Assembly: GCF_000224005.2 (NCBI RefSeq)
Contig: NZ_CP007031.1
Coordinates: 2,199,001 to 2,263,000 of the forward strand
DNA from: Marichromatium purpuratum 984
GTDB lineage: Bacteria > Pseudomonadota > Gammaproteobacteria > Chromatiales > Chromatiaceae
Direction: 5' to 3'
DNA: 64,000 nucleotides
The notes beneath the pieces are model-generated. The model ran no database searches. It was not told the DNA's origin and saw nothing but the letters and a program-made list of their open reading frames with translations. Shown one piece after another: positions 44,032-53,998 of the stretch. The translations under genes were made by a program, and so were the position numbers. Numbering within the stretch: the first letter of the stretch is position 1; the number at the start of each line of letters is the position of its first letter.

Positions 44032-45720
44032 TCAGCCGGTCTCCTCGGCGCGCCCGAGCGCGGCGATGCTCTGCTCGCGCAGCATGGTCTTGAGCGCCCG
44101 TCCGGTGCTGCGCGGCAGCTGCGGATAGAGACGCACATAGCGCGGCACCTTGAAGTAGGCGATCTGGTCCTTGCAGTACTCGCGCAGCGCCTCGGGCGCG
44201 AGGCTCGCGCCCGGCTGCAGCTCGACGCAGGCGCACACCACCTCGCCGAGGCGCGCGTCGGGCACCCCGACGACCACCGCCGCGCGCACCGCCGGGTGGG
44301 TCTCGAGGAAGCGCTCGACCTCCTCGGGGTGGATGTTCTCGCCGCCGCGGATGATGGTGTCCTTGACCCCGCCGACGATGCGGCAATAGCCCTCGGCGTC
44401 GAGCACCGCGAGATCGCCGGTGTGCAGCCAACCGGCCTCGTCGATCACCCGCGCGGTCAGCTCGGGGTCGTCCCAGTAGCCACGCATCAGGCTGTAGCCG
44501 CGCACGCACAGCTCGCCGGGCTCGCCGACCGGGCGGATGCGCCCGGCGTCGTCGATCACCTTGGCCTCGAGGTGCGGGCCGATGCGCCCGACCGTCTGCA
44601 GCCGCCGCTCGACCGGGTCGTCCGGGGCGCTCATGAAGGAGACCGGCGAGGACTCGGTCATGCCGTAGGCGATGGTCACCTCGGCCATCCCCAGGCGGCG
44701 TCTCACCTGATCCATGGTCTCGGGCGGACAGGGCGCGCCGGCCATGATGCCGGTGCGCAGTCGGCCGGGGTCGAAGGTCTCGGCGCGGGGGTGCTCGAGC
44801 ATCGCCTTGAACATCGCCGGCACCCCGTAGAGCGCGGTGCAGGACTCGGCAGCGACCGCCTCCAGGGTGGCGAGCGGGTCGAACCCCGGCCCCGGATAGA
44901 CCATGGCGCTACCGTGCAGCAGACAGGCCATGTTGCCCATCACCATGCCGAAGCAGTGATAGAGCGGCACCGGGATGCACACCCGGTCGGCGGCGCCGAG
45001 TCCGAGCTGACGCCCCACCATCAGGCCGTTGTTGACGATGTTGTGATGGGTCAGGGTGGCGCCGGCCGGCGGGCCGCCGGTGGCGTTGCTGAACTGGATG
45101 TTGACCGGGTCGTCGGGGTCGACCGCGGCGGCGAGCGCGCGCACCCGCTCCAGGGTCTCGGGGGCGGGCTCGACGAGCAGCGTGGAGAAGGCGACGGTGC
45201 CCGGCCAGGCCTCGTCGTCGAGACGGATCACCCGTTCGAGCGCGGGCAGCGCCTGGGCCGCCAGTGGCGCCTCACCGGCCGTCGCCAGCTCCGGCAGCAG
45301 CTCGGCGAGCAGCGCCGGATAGTCGGTCTCGCGGATGCGCTGCTCGACCACCAGCGCGCGCGCCCCGACCAGCGCCAGGGCGCGCTCCAGCTCGGCCGGG
45401 CGCAGCGCCGGGTTGAGGCTCACCAGGATCATCCCCAGCCGCGCGGTGGCCAGCTGCACCAGGGTCCACTCGATGCGGTTGCCGGTACACACCGCGATGC
45501 GGTCGCCGGCGACGAAGCCGAGTTCGAGCAACCCGGCGGCGAGCCGGTCGACCCGGGCATCGAGCCCGCGCCAGTCGAGCCGCGCATCCCGCCCCCGATC
45601 GACCAGCGCCAGCCCCTCGGGCCGGGTCTCGGCGAGTCGTCTCAGACAGTCGCCGACCGTCACCCCCTGGAGCGTCTGCGTTGCGGTCCCGTGCACATAG
45701 CTGCGCCGAAGCTGGTCCAT
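44032..45720 (-). CDS. AMP-binding protein of acyl-CoA synthetase family, altered catalytic motifs
   Basis: A 562-residue protein with the full FadD-like layout, but with key motifs changed. The P-loop reads FSNATGGPPAGATLTHHN where relatives have TSGTTGxPKGATLTH; the P-loop Lys is lost. The hinge region reads VGGVKDTIIRGGENIHP with Gly for the usual Arg, and the C-terminal A10 motif is PRSTGRALK with Arg where the catalytic Lys of TGK stands. A4/A5 (YGMTESSPVS) and A7 (GWLHTGDLA) look normal. So it may be inactive, very slow, or changed in function. A LiuR-type box lies 85 bases upstream. It precedes livG by 230 bases on the same strand. Confidence 0.82.
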   Translation of the reverse strand: MDQLRRSYVHGTATQTLQGVTVGDCLRRLAETRPEGLALVDRGRDARLDWRGLDARVDRLAAGLLELGFVAGDRIAVCTGNRIEWTLVQLATARLGMILVSLNPALRPAELERALALVGARALVVEQRIRETDYPALLAELLPELATAGEAPLAAQALPALERVIRLDDEAWPGTVAFSTLLVEPAPETLERVRALAAAVDPDDPVNIQFSNATGGPPAGATLTHHNIVNNGLMVGRQLGLGAADRVCIPVPLYHCFGMVMGNMACLLHGSAMVYPGPGFDPLATLEAVAAESCTALYGVPAMFKAMLEHPRAETFDPGRLRTGIMAGAPCPPETMDQVRRRLGMAEVTIAYGMTESSPVSFMSAPDDPVERRLQTVGRIGPHLEAKVIDDAGRIRPVGEPGELCVRGYSLMRGYWDDPELTARVIDEAGWLHTGDLAVLDAEGYCRIVGGVKDTIIRGGENIHPEEVERFLETHPAVRAAVVVGVPDARLGEVVCACVELQPGASLAPEALREYCKDQIAYFKVPRYVRLYPQLPRSTGRALKTMLREQSIAALGRAEETG

Positions 45721-45804
45721 CTGGCTCCTCCTGAGAAGGTTGTCTGACGGCGTGGCGGGCGTCTCGGCCTCGATGCGGATCCTGCCGCTGGGATAGAATC
45801 TATT

Positions 45805-45827
45805 TGCCGTTTACGTCCACGTCAACT
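45805..45827. promoter_or_regulatory. LiuR-type box before the AMP-binding gene
   Basis: TTGCCGTTTACGTCCACGTCAAC, given in two parts as TTGCCGTTTACG and TCCACGTCAAC, holds spaced ACGT half-sites like the other boxes at 47575, 57163 and 57196. It is placed for control of the gene at 45720, minus strand. Confidence 0.65.
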
Positions 45828-45958
45828 ATTTTCTCGCACAACCGTCGGGGTTGAGCCGGGCCCTCCGGTCCCTTATTCGAGGTCCCCCGGAGATTGCGTA
45901 AAATAGATCGCTTACCGGCCAGCGCGCCCGCCCCAGTCAGCGCCCGGAGCGGGCTCAA

Positions 45959-45970
45959 GACGTCGACGTC
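45959..45970. promoter_or_regulatory. Probable LiuR autoregulatory site
   Basis: GACGTCGACGTC is a perfect 12-base palindrome, followed by AATC as in the other boxes (GACGTCAA). It ends 37 bases before the liuR start, so self-control is likely. Confidence 0.55.
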
Positions 45971-46007
45971 AATCAAGCCCCACATCCACCGCAGGAGTCA
46001 TCGGCGC

Positions 46008-46457
46008 ATGAGCACACCCACCAATCCGCACCCGGAACAGGAACCCGGCGGCACCACCTTCACCATCGGCGAGCTGGCGCGCGAGTTCGACATCACCACC
46101 CGCACCATCCGCTTCTACGAGGACCAGGGCCTGCTCTCGCCGACCCGCTCGGGCACGCGCCGGCTCTATCGCCGCCGCGACCGCGCCCGCCTCAAGCTGA
46201 TCCTGCGCGGCAAGCGTCTCGGCTTCACCCTCGCCGAGATGCGCGAGGCCTTCGACCTCTACGACGAGGCCCACGGCGAGGCGCAACAGCTGCGCTACTA
46301 CCTCTCGGTGCTCGAGGAGAAGCGCCAGCACCTGCTCCAGCAACGCGAGGACCTGGAGGAGACCATGCGCGAACTCGAACAGTCCTACGCCCACTGCCAA
46401 CAACTGCTCGAACAGCAGGAACGCGAACGCGGCGACACGCAGCGGATGGCGTCGTAG
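46008..46457 (+). CDS. liuR: MerR-family regulator LiuR
   Basis: A 149-residue MerR regulator. The winged HTH is TFTIGELAREFDITTRTIRF followed by YEDQGLLSPTRSGTRRLY; a helical dimer domain rich in Glu and Gln follows. There are no metal-binding Cys at the C terminus, as expected for the LiuR group that senses acyl-CoA-type signals. The ATG at 46008 has AGGAG upstream; the open frame from 45894 is spurious. It lies divergent to the AMP-binding gene and ahead of the liu genes, and the ACGT-rich boxes around mark its likely regulon. Confidence 0.88.
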   Translation: MSTPTNPHPEQEPGGTTFTIGELAREFDITTRTIRFYEDQGLLSPTRSGTRRLYRRRDRARLKLILRGKRLGFTLAEMREAFDLYDEAHGEAQQLRYYLSVLEEKRQHLLQQREDLEETMRELEQSYAHCQQLLEQQERERGDTQRMAS

Positions 46458-47560
46458 GGGTAGCGGCCAGGGCTCAGCGGCCAGCCGCCAGGGCTCAGCG
46501 GCCAGCTGTCAGCCGCCAGCCTCCAGTCAGCGGGATCCGGACACCTCGCAGGTCATCGGGCGTCGATCGAGCCGTGAAGACGTAGTAGCGGCGATGGTGG
46601 TCGAGGCACGGTTTCCAGCGACCAGCGACCAGCGACCAGCGACCAGCGACCAGCGACCAGCGACCAGCGACCAGCGACCAGCGACCAGCGACCAGCGGCC
46701 AGCGGCCAGCTGCCAGCCTCCAGTCAGCGGGATTCGGACACCCTCGCAGGTCATCGGCGCCGCTCGAACCGCGAGGACGTAGTAGCGGCGATGGTGGTCG
46801 AGGCACGGTTTCCAGCGACTAGCGGCCAGCTGCCAGCTGCCAGCTGCCAGCCTCCAGTCAGCGTGATTCGGACACCCTCGCAGGTCATCGGCGCCGCTCG
46901 AACCGCGAGGACGTAGTAGCGGCGATGGTGGTCGAGGCACGGTTTCCAGCGACCAGCTACCAGCTACCAGCTACCAGCTACCAGCCGCCAGTCAGCGGGA
47001 TTCGGACACCTCGCAGGTTATCGGCGCCGCTCGAGCCACGAGGACGTAGTAGCGGCGCTGGCGGTCGAGGTACGACTACCTGCCACCAGCGACCAGCTTC
47101 CAGCCGCCAGTCAGCGGGATTCGGACACTTCGCAGGCCATCGGGCGTCGCTCGAACCGCGAGGACGTAGTAACGGCGCTGGCGGTCGAGGCACGACTACC
47201 TGCCACCAGCGACCAGCTTCCAGCCACCAGTCAGCGGGACTCGGACACCTCGCAGATCATCGGCGCCGCTCGAACCATGAGCACGTAGCGGCGGCGCTGG
47301 TGGGCAAGGCATGGCTTCCAGCCCTCAGCCACCAGCCGTCAGAACAGCGAGACCCAGCTGCCTCGCAGACCATCAAACATCTCTCGAACCGCGAGCACGT
47401 AGCAGCGGCGCTGGCAGCTGGCGACTGGCGACTGGCGACTGGCGGCTCCGGTGAAATCATGACGGCCTGATCCCGCCGAGCCCCACTCTTCCCCGCAGAC
47501 CACACCCAGTCGCGACTGCCGACTGGCGACTGGCGACTGGCGACTGGTAGCTGATGGCTG
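46458..47560. repeat. Array of seven hairpin repeats linked by heptamer runs
   Basis: Seven units start near 46528, 46725, 46859, 46993, 47112, 47232 and 47340, each about 93 bases of conserved core (GATTCGGACACC at the start, CGAGGCACGG near the end). Between cores lie runs of 7-base units such as GCGACCA (about ten in the first gap), GCTGCCA and GCTACCA. The first two spacings, 197 and 134, differ by 63, nine heptamers. The core has a stem of CGCCGCT and AGCGGCG (46758-46764 and 46784-46790 in unit 2) with an inner CTCG/CGAG stem. The outer heptamer runs at 46.62 and 47.41-47.55 kb face opposite ways. No gene is convincing here; open frames across it are made of the repeats. Confidence 0.9.
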
Positions 47561-47574
47561 GCCGCTCCCCCCTA

Positions 47575-47597
47575 TTGACGTTTACGTCAACGTAATT
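47575..47597. promoter_or_regulatory. LiuR-type box before liuA
   Basis: TTGACGTTTACG followed by TCAACGTAATT: an ACGT-rich palindromic box, about 137 bases before liuA. It is the closest match in the window to a symmetrical operator (TTGACGT...ACGTCAA with a third ACGT). Confidence 0.75.
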
Positions 47598-47733
47598 TAG
47601 CATCCAATTCAACCGCAGGGATGCGCCCGGACCGCGTCTGGACGCGAGCGAGGACGCGCGCCCCGCGCCGCCACGCCGCAGGCCGGTCGAGGACCGGCCC
47701 CGGCGCACCGATCCGTCAACGGAGGACACGCGC

Positions 47734-48900
47734 ATGATGCAGTTCCCGACCCTGGACTTCGACCTCGGCGAGGAGGTCGAGATGTTGCGCAGCGCGGTGG
47801 CCGAGTTCGCCGCCGCCGAGATCGCTCCGCGCGCCGCCGCCATCGACCACGACAACGCCTTCCCCGCCGACCTCTGGCGCAAGTTCGGCGACCTCGGGCT
47901 GCTCGGTCTCACCGTCGACGAGGACGATGGCGGCACCGGCATGAGCTATCTCGCCCATATCGTCACCATGGAGGAACTCTCGCGCGCCTCGGCCGCGGTC
48001 GCCCTCTCCTACGGCGCCCACTCCAACCTCTGCGTCAACCAGATCCGGCGCAACGGCACCCCCGAGCAGAAGGCCCGCTACCTGCCCAAGCTGATCAGCG
48101 GCGAGCACGTCGGCGCCCTGGCGATGTCCGAGCCCGGCGCCGGCTCCGACGTGGTCAGCATGCGGCTGCGCGCGCACCGCGAGGGTGATCGCTACATCCT
48201 CGACGGCAACAAGATGTGGATCACCAACGGCCCCGACGCCGACACCCTGGTGGTCTACGCCAAAACCGACCCCGAGGCCGGCTCGCGCGGCATCACCGCC
48301 TTCATCGTCGAGCGCGACATGCCCGGTTTCTCCACCGCGCAGAAACTCGACAAGCTCGGCATGCGTGGCTCCAACACCTGCGAGCTGGTGTTCGAGGGCT
48401 GCGAGGTACCGGTCGAGAACGTACTCGGCAGCGAGGGCGGCGGGTCGCGGGTGCTGATGTCCGGGCTCGACTACGAGCGCGCGGTGCTCGCCGGCGGGCC
48501 GCTGGGGATCATGGCCGCCTGTCTCGACGTGGTGCTGCCCTATGTCCACGAGCGCGAGCAGTTCGGCCAGCCGATCGGCGAATTCCAACTGATCCAGGCC
48601 AAGCTCGCCGACATGTACACCAACCTCAACGCCTGTCGCGCCTACGTCTATGCCGTGGGCCGCGCCTGCGACCTTGGCCGCACCACGCGCAAGGACGCCG
48701 CCGGCGCCATCCTCTACAGCGCCGAGCGCGCCACCGCGATGGCGCTCGACGCAATCCAGTGTCTCGGCGGCAACGGCTACATCAACGAGTACCCCACCGG
48801 GCGGTTGCTGCGCGACGCCAAGCTCTACGAGATCGGCGCCGGCACCTCGGAGATCCGGCGCATGCTGATCGGCCGCGAGCTGTTCAGGGAAACGGCCTGA
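47734..48900 (+). CDS. liuA: Isovaleryl-CoA dehydrogenase
   Basis: FAD enzyme of 388 residues that oxidises isovaleryl-CoA to 3-methylcrotonyl-CoA in leucine breakdown. Acyl-CoA dehydrogenase marks: [16 protein letters not shown] near 130 and [20 protein letters not shown] near 345-365. The catalytic Glu lies in [15 protein letters not shown], the position typical of isovaleryl-CoA dehydrogenases. The ATG at 47734 follows GGAGG. First gene of the liuABCD-maoC-liuE run, behind a LiuR box. Confidence 0.95.
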   Translation: MMQFPTLDFDLGEEVEMLRSAVAEFAAAEIAPRAAAIDHDNAFPADLWRKFGDLGLLGLTVDEDDGGTGMSYLAHIVTMEELSRASAAVALSYGAHSNLCVNQIRRNGTPEQKARYLPKLISGEHVGALAMSEPGAGSDVVSMRLRAHREGDRYILDGNKMWITNGPDADTLVVYAKTDPEAGSRGITAFIVERDMPGFSTAQKLDKLGMRGSNTCELVFEGCEVPVENVLGSEGGGSRVLMSGLDYERAVLAGGPLGIMAACLDVVLPYVHEREQFGQPIGEFQLIQAKLADMYTNLNACRAYVYAVGRACDLGRTTRKDAAGAILYSAERATAMALDAIQCLGGNGYINEYPTGRLLRDAKLYEIGAGTSEIRRMLIGRELFRETA

Positions 48901-48984
48901 GGCCGAGGAAGGACGGCGGGGACGAGGAGGACAGCCCGACCTCGCCGTCGGACACGCGCGAAGCATCAGGGTCAGGGACAACCG

Positions 48985-50592
48985 ATGAATGTCATCAAGA
49001 GCAAGATCGATCCGCGTTCGGAGACCTTCAGCGCCAACCGCGAGGCGATGGACGCGCTGGTCGCCGACCTGCGCGCGCGCGTCGCCGCGGTCGCCGCCGG
49101 CGGCAGCGAGCGGGCGCGGGCGCGCCATCTCGAACGCGGCAAGCTGCTGCCGCGCGAGCGCATCGAGGTCCTGGTCGACCCGGGCTCACCCTTCCTCGAA
49201 CTCTCGCAGCTCGCCGCGCTCGGGCTCTACGACGACGCCGTGCCCTCGGCCGGGATCATCACCGGGATCGGTCGGGTGTGCGGGCGCGAGTGCATGATCG
49301 TGGCCAACGACGCCACGGTGAAGGGCGGCACCTACTACCCGCTGACCCTGAAGAAACACCTGCGCGCCCAGGAGATCGCCCAACACAACCGCCTGCCCTG
49401 CATCTATCTGGTCGACTCCGGCGGTGCCAACCTGCCCAACCAGGACGAGGTCTTCCCCGATCGCGACCACTTCGGGCGGATCTTCTACAACCAGGCGGTG
49501 ATGTCCGCGCAGGGCATCGCCCAGATCGCGGTGGTGATGGGCTCGTGCACCGCCGGCGGCGCCTATGTGCCGGCGATGGCCGAGGAGAGCATCATCGTCA
49601 AGGAACAGGGCACCATCTTCCTCGCCGGGCCGCCGCTGGTGAAGGCGGCCACCGGCGAGACGGTCAGCGCCGAGGCGCTCGGCGGCGCAGAGGTGCACTC
49701 GCGCACCTCCGGGGTGACCGACCACTTCGCCCTCCACGACGCCCACGCTCTGGGGCTGGCGCGCCGCGCCGTGGCGCGGCTCAACCACACCAAGCCGATG
49801 CCGCTGGAGATCCGCCCCAGCCGCCCGCCGCGTCACGACCCGGCCGAACTCGGCGGCATCGTCCCGCCCGACAACCGCACCGCCTACGACGTCCGCGAGG
49901 TCATCGCGCGCATCGTCGACGGCTCCGAGTTCGACGAGTTCAAGGCGCTCTACGGCACCACCCTGGTGTGCGGCTTCGCCCACCTCAACGGCTATCCGGT
50001 CGGCATCGTCGCCAACAACGGGGTGTTGTTCTCGGAGTCGGCGCTCAAGGGCACCCACTTCATCGAACTCTGCAGCCAGCGCGGCATCCCGCTGATCTTC
50101 CTGCAGAACATCACCGGCTTCATGGTCGGGCGCAAGTACGAGTCCGGCGGCATCGCCAAGGCCGGGGCGAAGATGGTCACCGCCGTGGCCTGCGCCCGGG
50201 TGCCCAAGTTCACCGTGATCATCGGCGGCAGCTTCGGCGCCGGCAACTACGGCATGTGCGGGCGCGCCTACTCGCCGCGACTGCTGTGGATGTGGCCCAA
50301 CGCGCGCATCTCGGTGATGGGCGGCGAGCAGGCGGCCAACGTCATGGCGCAGGTACGTCGCGACACCCTGGAGACGCGCGGCGAGTCTTGGTCGACGCAC
50401 GAGGAGGCGGCGTTCAAGCAGCCGATCCTCGAGCAGTACGAGCGCCAGGGCCACCCCTACTACGCCACCGCGCGACTGTGGGACGACGGCGTGATCGACC
50501 CCGCCGACACCCGCACGGTGCTCGCGCTCGGGCTCTCGGCGAGCCTCAACGCGCCGATCGAGGAGACCCGCTTCGGCCTGTTCCGCATGTGA
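48985..50592 (+). CDS. liuB: Methylcrotonyl-CoA carboxylase beta subunit
   Basis: The 535-residue carboxyltransferase subunit, which moves the carboxyl group from biotin to 3-methylcrotonyl-CoA. Marks include [20 protein letters not shown] near 147-166, the oxyanion-hole glycine pairs in [14 protein letters not shown] near 187 and [16 protein letters not shown] near 415. Length and sequence fit MCC beta and not propionyl-CoA carboxylase. It follows liuA after 84 bases. Confidence 0.95.
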   Translation: MNVIKSKIDPRSETFSANREAMDALVADLRARVAAVAAGGSERARARHLERGKLLPRERIEVLVDPGSPFLELSQLAALGLYDDAVPSAGIITGIGRVCGRECMIVANDATVKGGTYYPLTLKKHLRAQEIAQHNRLPCIYLVDSGGANLPNQDEVFPDRDHFGRIFYNQAVMSAQGIAQIAVVMGSCTAGGAYVPAMAEESIIVKEQGTIFLAGPPLVKAATGETVSAEALGGAEVHSRTSGVTDHFALHDAHALGLARRAVARLNHTKPMPLEIRPSRPPRHDPAELGGIVPPDNRTAYDVREVIARIVDGSEFDEFKALYGTTLVCGFAHLNGYPVGIVANNGVLFSESALKGTHFIELCSQRGIPLIFLQNITGFMVGRKYESGGIAKAGAKMVTAVACARVPKFTVIIGGSFGAGNYGMCGRAYSPRLLWMWPNARISVMGGEQAANVMAQVRRDTLETRGESWSTHEEAAFKQPILEQYERQGHPYYATARLWDDGVIDPADTRTVLALGLSASLNAPIEETRFGLFRM

Positions 50593-50617
50593 GCATTCAC
50601 CCACAGGAGCCACCCCG

Positions 50618-51418
50618 ATGCCACAGACCCGACTCAGCCTGCGCATCGAGGCCGGCGTGGCCCAGCTGCGCCTCGCCCGCCCCGAGCGTCACAACGCCTT
50701 CGACGACGCCCTGATCGCCGAGCTGACCGAGACCCTGCAGGGCCTCGAGCGCGACCAGCGGGTGCGTTGCGTGGTGCTCGGCGGCGAGGGCGCGAGCTTC
50801 TCGGCCGGTGCCGACATCGACTGGATGCGGCGCATGGCCGACTACGACGAGCCCGCCAACCAGGCCGACGCCCGCGCCCTCGGCGCGCTGCTCTCGACCC
50901 TCCACCGACTCGCCAAGCCGACCCTCGCCCGGGTGCAGGGCGCGGCGATCGGCGGCGGGCTGGGGCTGGTGGCCGCCTGCGACCTGGCCTTCGCCACCGC
51001 CGACGCCGCCTTCGCCCTCACCGAGGTGCGCCTGGGGCTGATCCCGGCGGTGATCGCGCCCTATGTGATCGCCGCCATCGGGCCACGTCAGGCCAGCCGC
51101 TACATGCTCACCGCCGAGCGCTTCGACGCCGCCGAGGCCGAGCGCATCGGCCTGCTCCACGGCATCAGCCCGGACCTCGCCGCGCTCGATGCGCGCATCG
51201 CCGCGATCACCGCCGCGCTCGCCGCCAACGGCCCCGAGGCGATGGCCGCGGCCAAGACGCTGATCCGGCGCGTGCACGGCCAGCCGATCGGTCCCGAGCT
51301 GGTCGAGGAGACGGCACGCCGCATCGCCCGCATCCGTGTCGGCGCCGAGGCGCAGGAGGGCCTCGGCGCCTTCCTCGACAAGCGCGCGCCGCACTGGCGC
51401 GCGACGCCCACCGGCTGA
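50618..51418 (+). CDS. liuC: Methylglutaconyl-CoA hydratase
   Basis: A 266-residue crotonase-family enzyme that hydrates 3-methylglutaconyl-CoA to HMG-CoA. Oxyanion-hole segments: FSAGADIDWMRRM near 64 and GAAIGGGLGLVAACDLA near 108. The segment RLGLIPAVIAPYVIAAIGPR is typical of the methylglutaconyl-CoA group. It lies between the two MCC subunit genes, as in other liu operons. Confidence 0.93.
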   Translation: MPQTRLSLRIEAGVAQLRLARPERHNAFDDALIAELTETLQGLERDQRVRCVVLGGEGASFSAGADIDWMRRMADYDEPANQADARALGALLSTLHRLAKPTLARVQGAAIGGGLGLVAACDLAFATADAAFALTEVRLGLIPAVIAPYVIAAIGPRQASRYMLTAERFDAAEAERIGLLHGISPDLAALDARIAAITAALAANGPEAMAAAKTLIRRVHGQPIGPELVEETARRIARIRVGAEAQEGLGAFLDKRAPHWRATPTG

Positions 51419-51447
51419 GCCCCGTCCAACCACGCAGGGAATCGCAC

Positions 51448-53460
51448 ATGTTCGACAAGATCCTGATCGCCAATCGCGGCGAGATCGCCTGCCGCATCGC
51501 CCGCACCTGCCGCGCGCTCGGGGTGCGCACCGTCGCCGTCCATTCCACCGCCGACGCCGCCGCACGCCACGTCGCGCTGTGCGACGAGGCCTGGCCGATC
51601 GGCGCGGCACCGGCGCGCGAGAGCTATCTCGACGGCGCGCGCATCATCGAGGTGGCGCGCCGCGCCGGCGCCGAGGCGATCCACCCCGGCTACGGCTTCC
51701 TCGCCGAGAACGCCGCCTTCGCCCGCGCCTGCGCCGAGGCCGGGCTGGTGTTCATCGGTCCACCGCCGGCGGCAATCGAGGCGATGGGCTCGAAGCAGGC
51801 GGCCAAGGCGATCATGATCGAGGCCGGGGTGCCGGTGGTGCCCGGCTACCACGGCGACGACCAATCGCCCGAGCGCCTCGCCGCGGCGGCCGCGGAGATC
51901 GGCTATCCGGTGCTGATCAAGGCCACGGCCGGTGGCGGCGGCAAGGGCATGCGCCGGGTCGACGCCCCGGCCGACCTCGCCGAGGCGCTGGACGCCGCCC
52001 GGCGCGAGGCGCGCTCGGCCTTCGGCGACGACCGGGTGCTGATCGAGAAGTACCTGCTCACGCCGCGTCACGTCGAGGTCCAGGTGTTCGCCGACAGCCA
52101 CGGCGAGGTGGTGCACCTGTTCGAGCGCGACTGCTCGATCCAGCGCCGTCACCAGAAGGTGATCGAGGAGGCCCCGGCCCCCGGGCTCGACGCACGCGCG
52201 CGCCAGCACCTCGGCGAGACGGCGATCGCCGCGGCGCGCGCCATCGACTATGTCGGGGCCGGCACCGTGGAGTTCATCATGGACGCCGAGGGCCGCTGCT
52301 ACTTCATGGAGATGAACACCCGGCTGCAGGTCGAGCACCCGGTCACCGAGGCGATCACCGGCACCGACCTGGTCGCCTGGCAACTGGCCGTCGCCGCCGG
52401 CGAGCCGCTGCCGCGACGCCAGTCGGAGCTGACGATCGCGGGTCACGCCTTCGAGGTGCGGGTCTATGCCGAGGACCCGGCGCGCGACTTCATGCCCGCC
52501 ACCGGCACCCTGCACCACCTGCTCACGCCGCCGCCCGACGCGCATGTGCGCATCGACAGCGGGGTGCGCGCCGGCGACACCATCTCGGTGCACTACGACC
52601 CCATGATCGCCAAGCTGATCGTCCACGACCGCGACCGCGCGCGCGCGCTGGCGCGGCTGCGCCAGGCGCTCGAGGGCTTCGTGGTGGTCGGGGTCAGCAC
52701 CAACCTCGGGCTGCTCGGGCGCCTCGCCGCGCACCCGGCCTTCGCCGCAGCGCAACTCGACACCGGCTTCATCGAGCAACACCGCGACACCCTGCTCGCC
52801 GCGCCGACGGCCCCCGACTGTCGCATGCTCGCCGCCGCCACCCTGCACCAGCTGCTCGGCGTCGAACGCGAGGCGCGCGCCCGCGCGGCCGACTCCAGCG
52901 ACCCCCACTCGCCCTGGCACGCCACCTCCGGCTGGCGGCTCAACACCGACTGTCACCGCACCCTGCACTTCATCGACCCGCTGCGCGCCGAGACCCTGAC
53001 CGTGGTCGCCCACTATCGCGACGACGGCTTCCGGCTCGAGACCCCGCGCGAGACCCTCGCGGTCGACGGCCAGCTCGACGCCGAGGGTCACATCCGGCTG
53101 CGCGTCGACGGGGTCCAGCGCGAGGCGCGGGTACTGCAGGACGGCGCCGAGCTGACCGTGGCGATGGCCGGTGAGACCCGCACCCTGGTAATCCACAATC
53201 CGCTCGCCGCCGGCATGGACGACGCCCACGAGGAGAATCGTCTGGTCGCGCCGATGCCGGGCATCGTCGTCGCCGTCCACGTCCGCCCCGGCGAGCGCGT
53301 CGACGAGGGCGACGCGCTGCTGGTGCTCGAGGCGATGAAGATGGAGACGGTGATCCGCGCCAGTGCCGCCGGCGTGGTCGAGACGGTGCACTATGGCGAG
53401 GGCGATCAGGTCGCCGAGGGCAGCGAGCTGGTGGTGATCGGCGAGCCGGCGACCGCCTGA
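51448..53460 (+). CDS. liuD: Methylcrotonyl-CoA carboxylase alpha (biotin) subunit
   Basis: A 670-residue subunit with a biotin carboxylase domain (MFDKILIANRGEIACRIART at the start, the ATP-grasp glycine loop KATAGGGGKGMRRV near 157, and MEMNTRLQVEHPVTE near 285) and a C-terminal biotin carrier domain with EAMKMET near 630, where the Lys of MKM is biotinylated. A biotin ligase must act in trans. The start at 51448 follows a GGGA-type site; the frame upstream is open by chance inside liuC. Confidence 0.95.
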   Translation: MFDKILIANRGEIACRIARTCRALGVRTVAVHSTADAAARHVALCDEAWPIGAAPARESYLDGARIIEVARRAGAEAIHPGYGFLAENAAFARACAEAGLVFIGPPPAAIEAMGSKQAAKAIMIEAGVPVVPGYHGDDQSPERLAAAAAEIGYPVLIKATAGGGGKGMRRVDAPADLAEALDAARREARSAFGDDRVLIEKYLLTPRHVEVQVFADSHGEVVHLFERDCSIQRRHQKVIEEAPAPGLDARARQHLGETAIAAARAIDYVGAGTVEFIMDAEGRCYFMEMNTRLQVEHPVTEAITGTDLVAWQLAVAAGEPLPRRQSELTIAGHAFEVRVYAEDPARDFMPATGTLHHLLTPPPDAHVRIDSGVRAGDTISVHYDPMIAKLIVHDRDRARALARLRQALEGFVVVGVSTNLGLLGRLAAHPAFAAAQLDTGFIEQHRDTLLAAPTAPDCRMLAAATLHQLLGVEREARARAADSSDPHSPWHATSGWRLNTDCHRTLHFIDPLRAETLTVVAHYRDDGFRLETPRETLAVDGQLDAEGHIRLRVDGVQREARVLQDGAELTVAMAGETRTLVIHNPLAAGMDDAHEENRLVAPMPGIVVAVHVRPGERVDEGDALLVLEAMKMETVIRASAAGVVETVHYGEGDQVAEGSELVVIGEPATA

Positions 53461-53524
53461 GCCGGCCCCGGCGACAGCGGCGTGCGTCACCGCGCGCGCT
53501 ATCAATCCGAGGGAGTCAGTATCG

Positions 53525-53998
53525 ATGGAACAAGACGCGACCTATTACCTGGAGGACCTGCCCCCGGGCACCCGCTTTCGCAACGATGCGGCGGTGACCC
53601 TGACCGAAACGGAGATCATCCGCTTCGGTCGCGAGTTCGACCCCCAGCCCTATCACACCGACCCGGAGGCGGCGCGTCACACCTTCTTCGACGGGCTGGT
53701 GGCCAGCGGCTGGCACACCATCGCGGTGATGACCGGGCTGGCGATCCGCTCGCCGATGCGCCTGGCCGAGGGCCAGATCGGTCTCGGCGCCGAGGGCATC
53801 CGCTTCATCAAGGCGGTGCGACCGGGCGACGCCATCCGTCTGGAGATCGAGGTGCTGGAGAACACCCCGTCGCGCTCGCGTCCCGGCTGGGGGGTGATCC
53901 GGGTGCGCTGGCGCGCCTTCAACCAGCACGACGAGGCGGTGCTCGAGGTCTGCCCGAGCATCCTGGTGCGTGCCCGCGGCACGGAGGCGGCGGCATGA
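53525..53998 (+). CDS. MaoC-family (R)-hydratase-like protein
   Basis: A 157-residue hot-dog fold protein with the hydratase 2 motif: REFDPQPYHTDPEAARHTFF near 38-57, including the Asp/His pair, and FDGLVASGWHT. MaoC members hydrate enoyl-CoA esters. It is placed between liuD and liuE and overlaps liuE by ATGA, so it is part of the liu operon, though the pathway has no step that clearly needs it. It might act on a side product or related acyl-CoA. Confidence 0.88.
   Translation: MEQDATYYLEDLPPGTRFRNDAAVTLTETEIIRFGREFDPQPYHTDPEAARHTFFDGLVASGWHTIAVMTGLAIRSPMRLAEGQIGLGAEGIRFIKAVRPGDAIRLEIEVLENTPSRSRPGWGVIRVRWRAFNQHDEAVLEVCPSILVRARGTEAAA

Noticed and set aside
46458-47560. CRISPR array or tRNA-like genes, suggested by regular units and GGTTCGA-like words on the minus strand
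   Set aside because: Linkers are heptamer runs, not unique spacers. The TCGAACC word is not part of a full cloverleaf: no acceptor stem or anticodon arm can be drawn around it.
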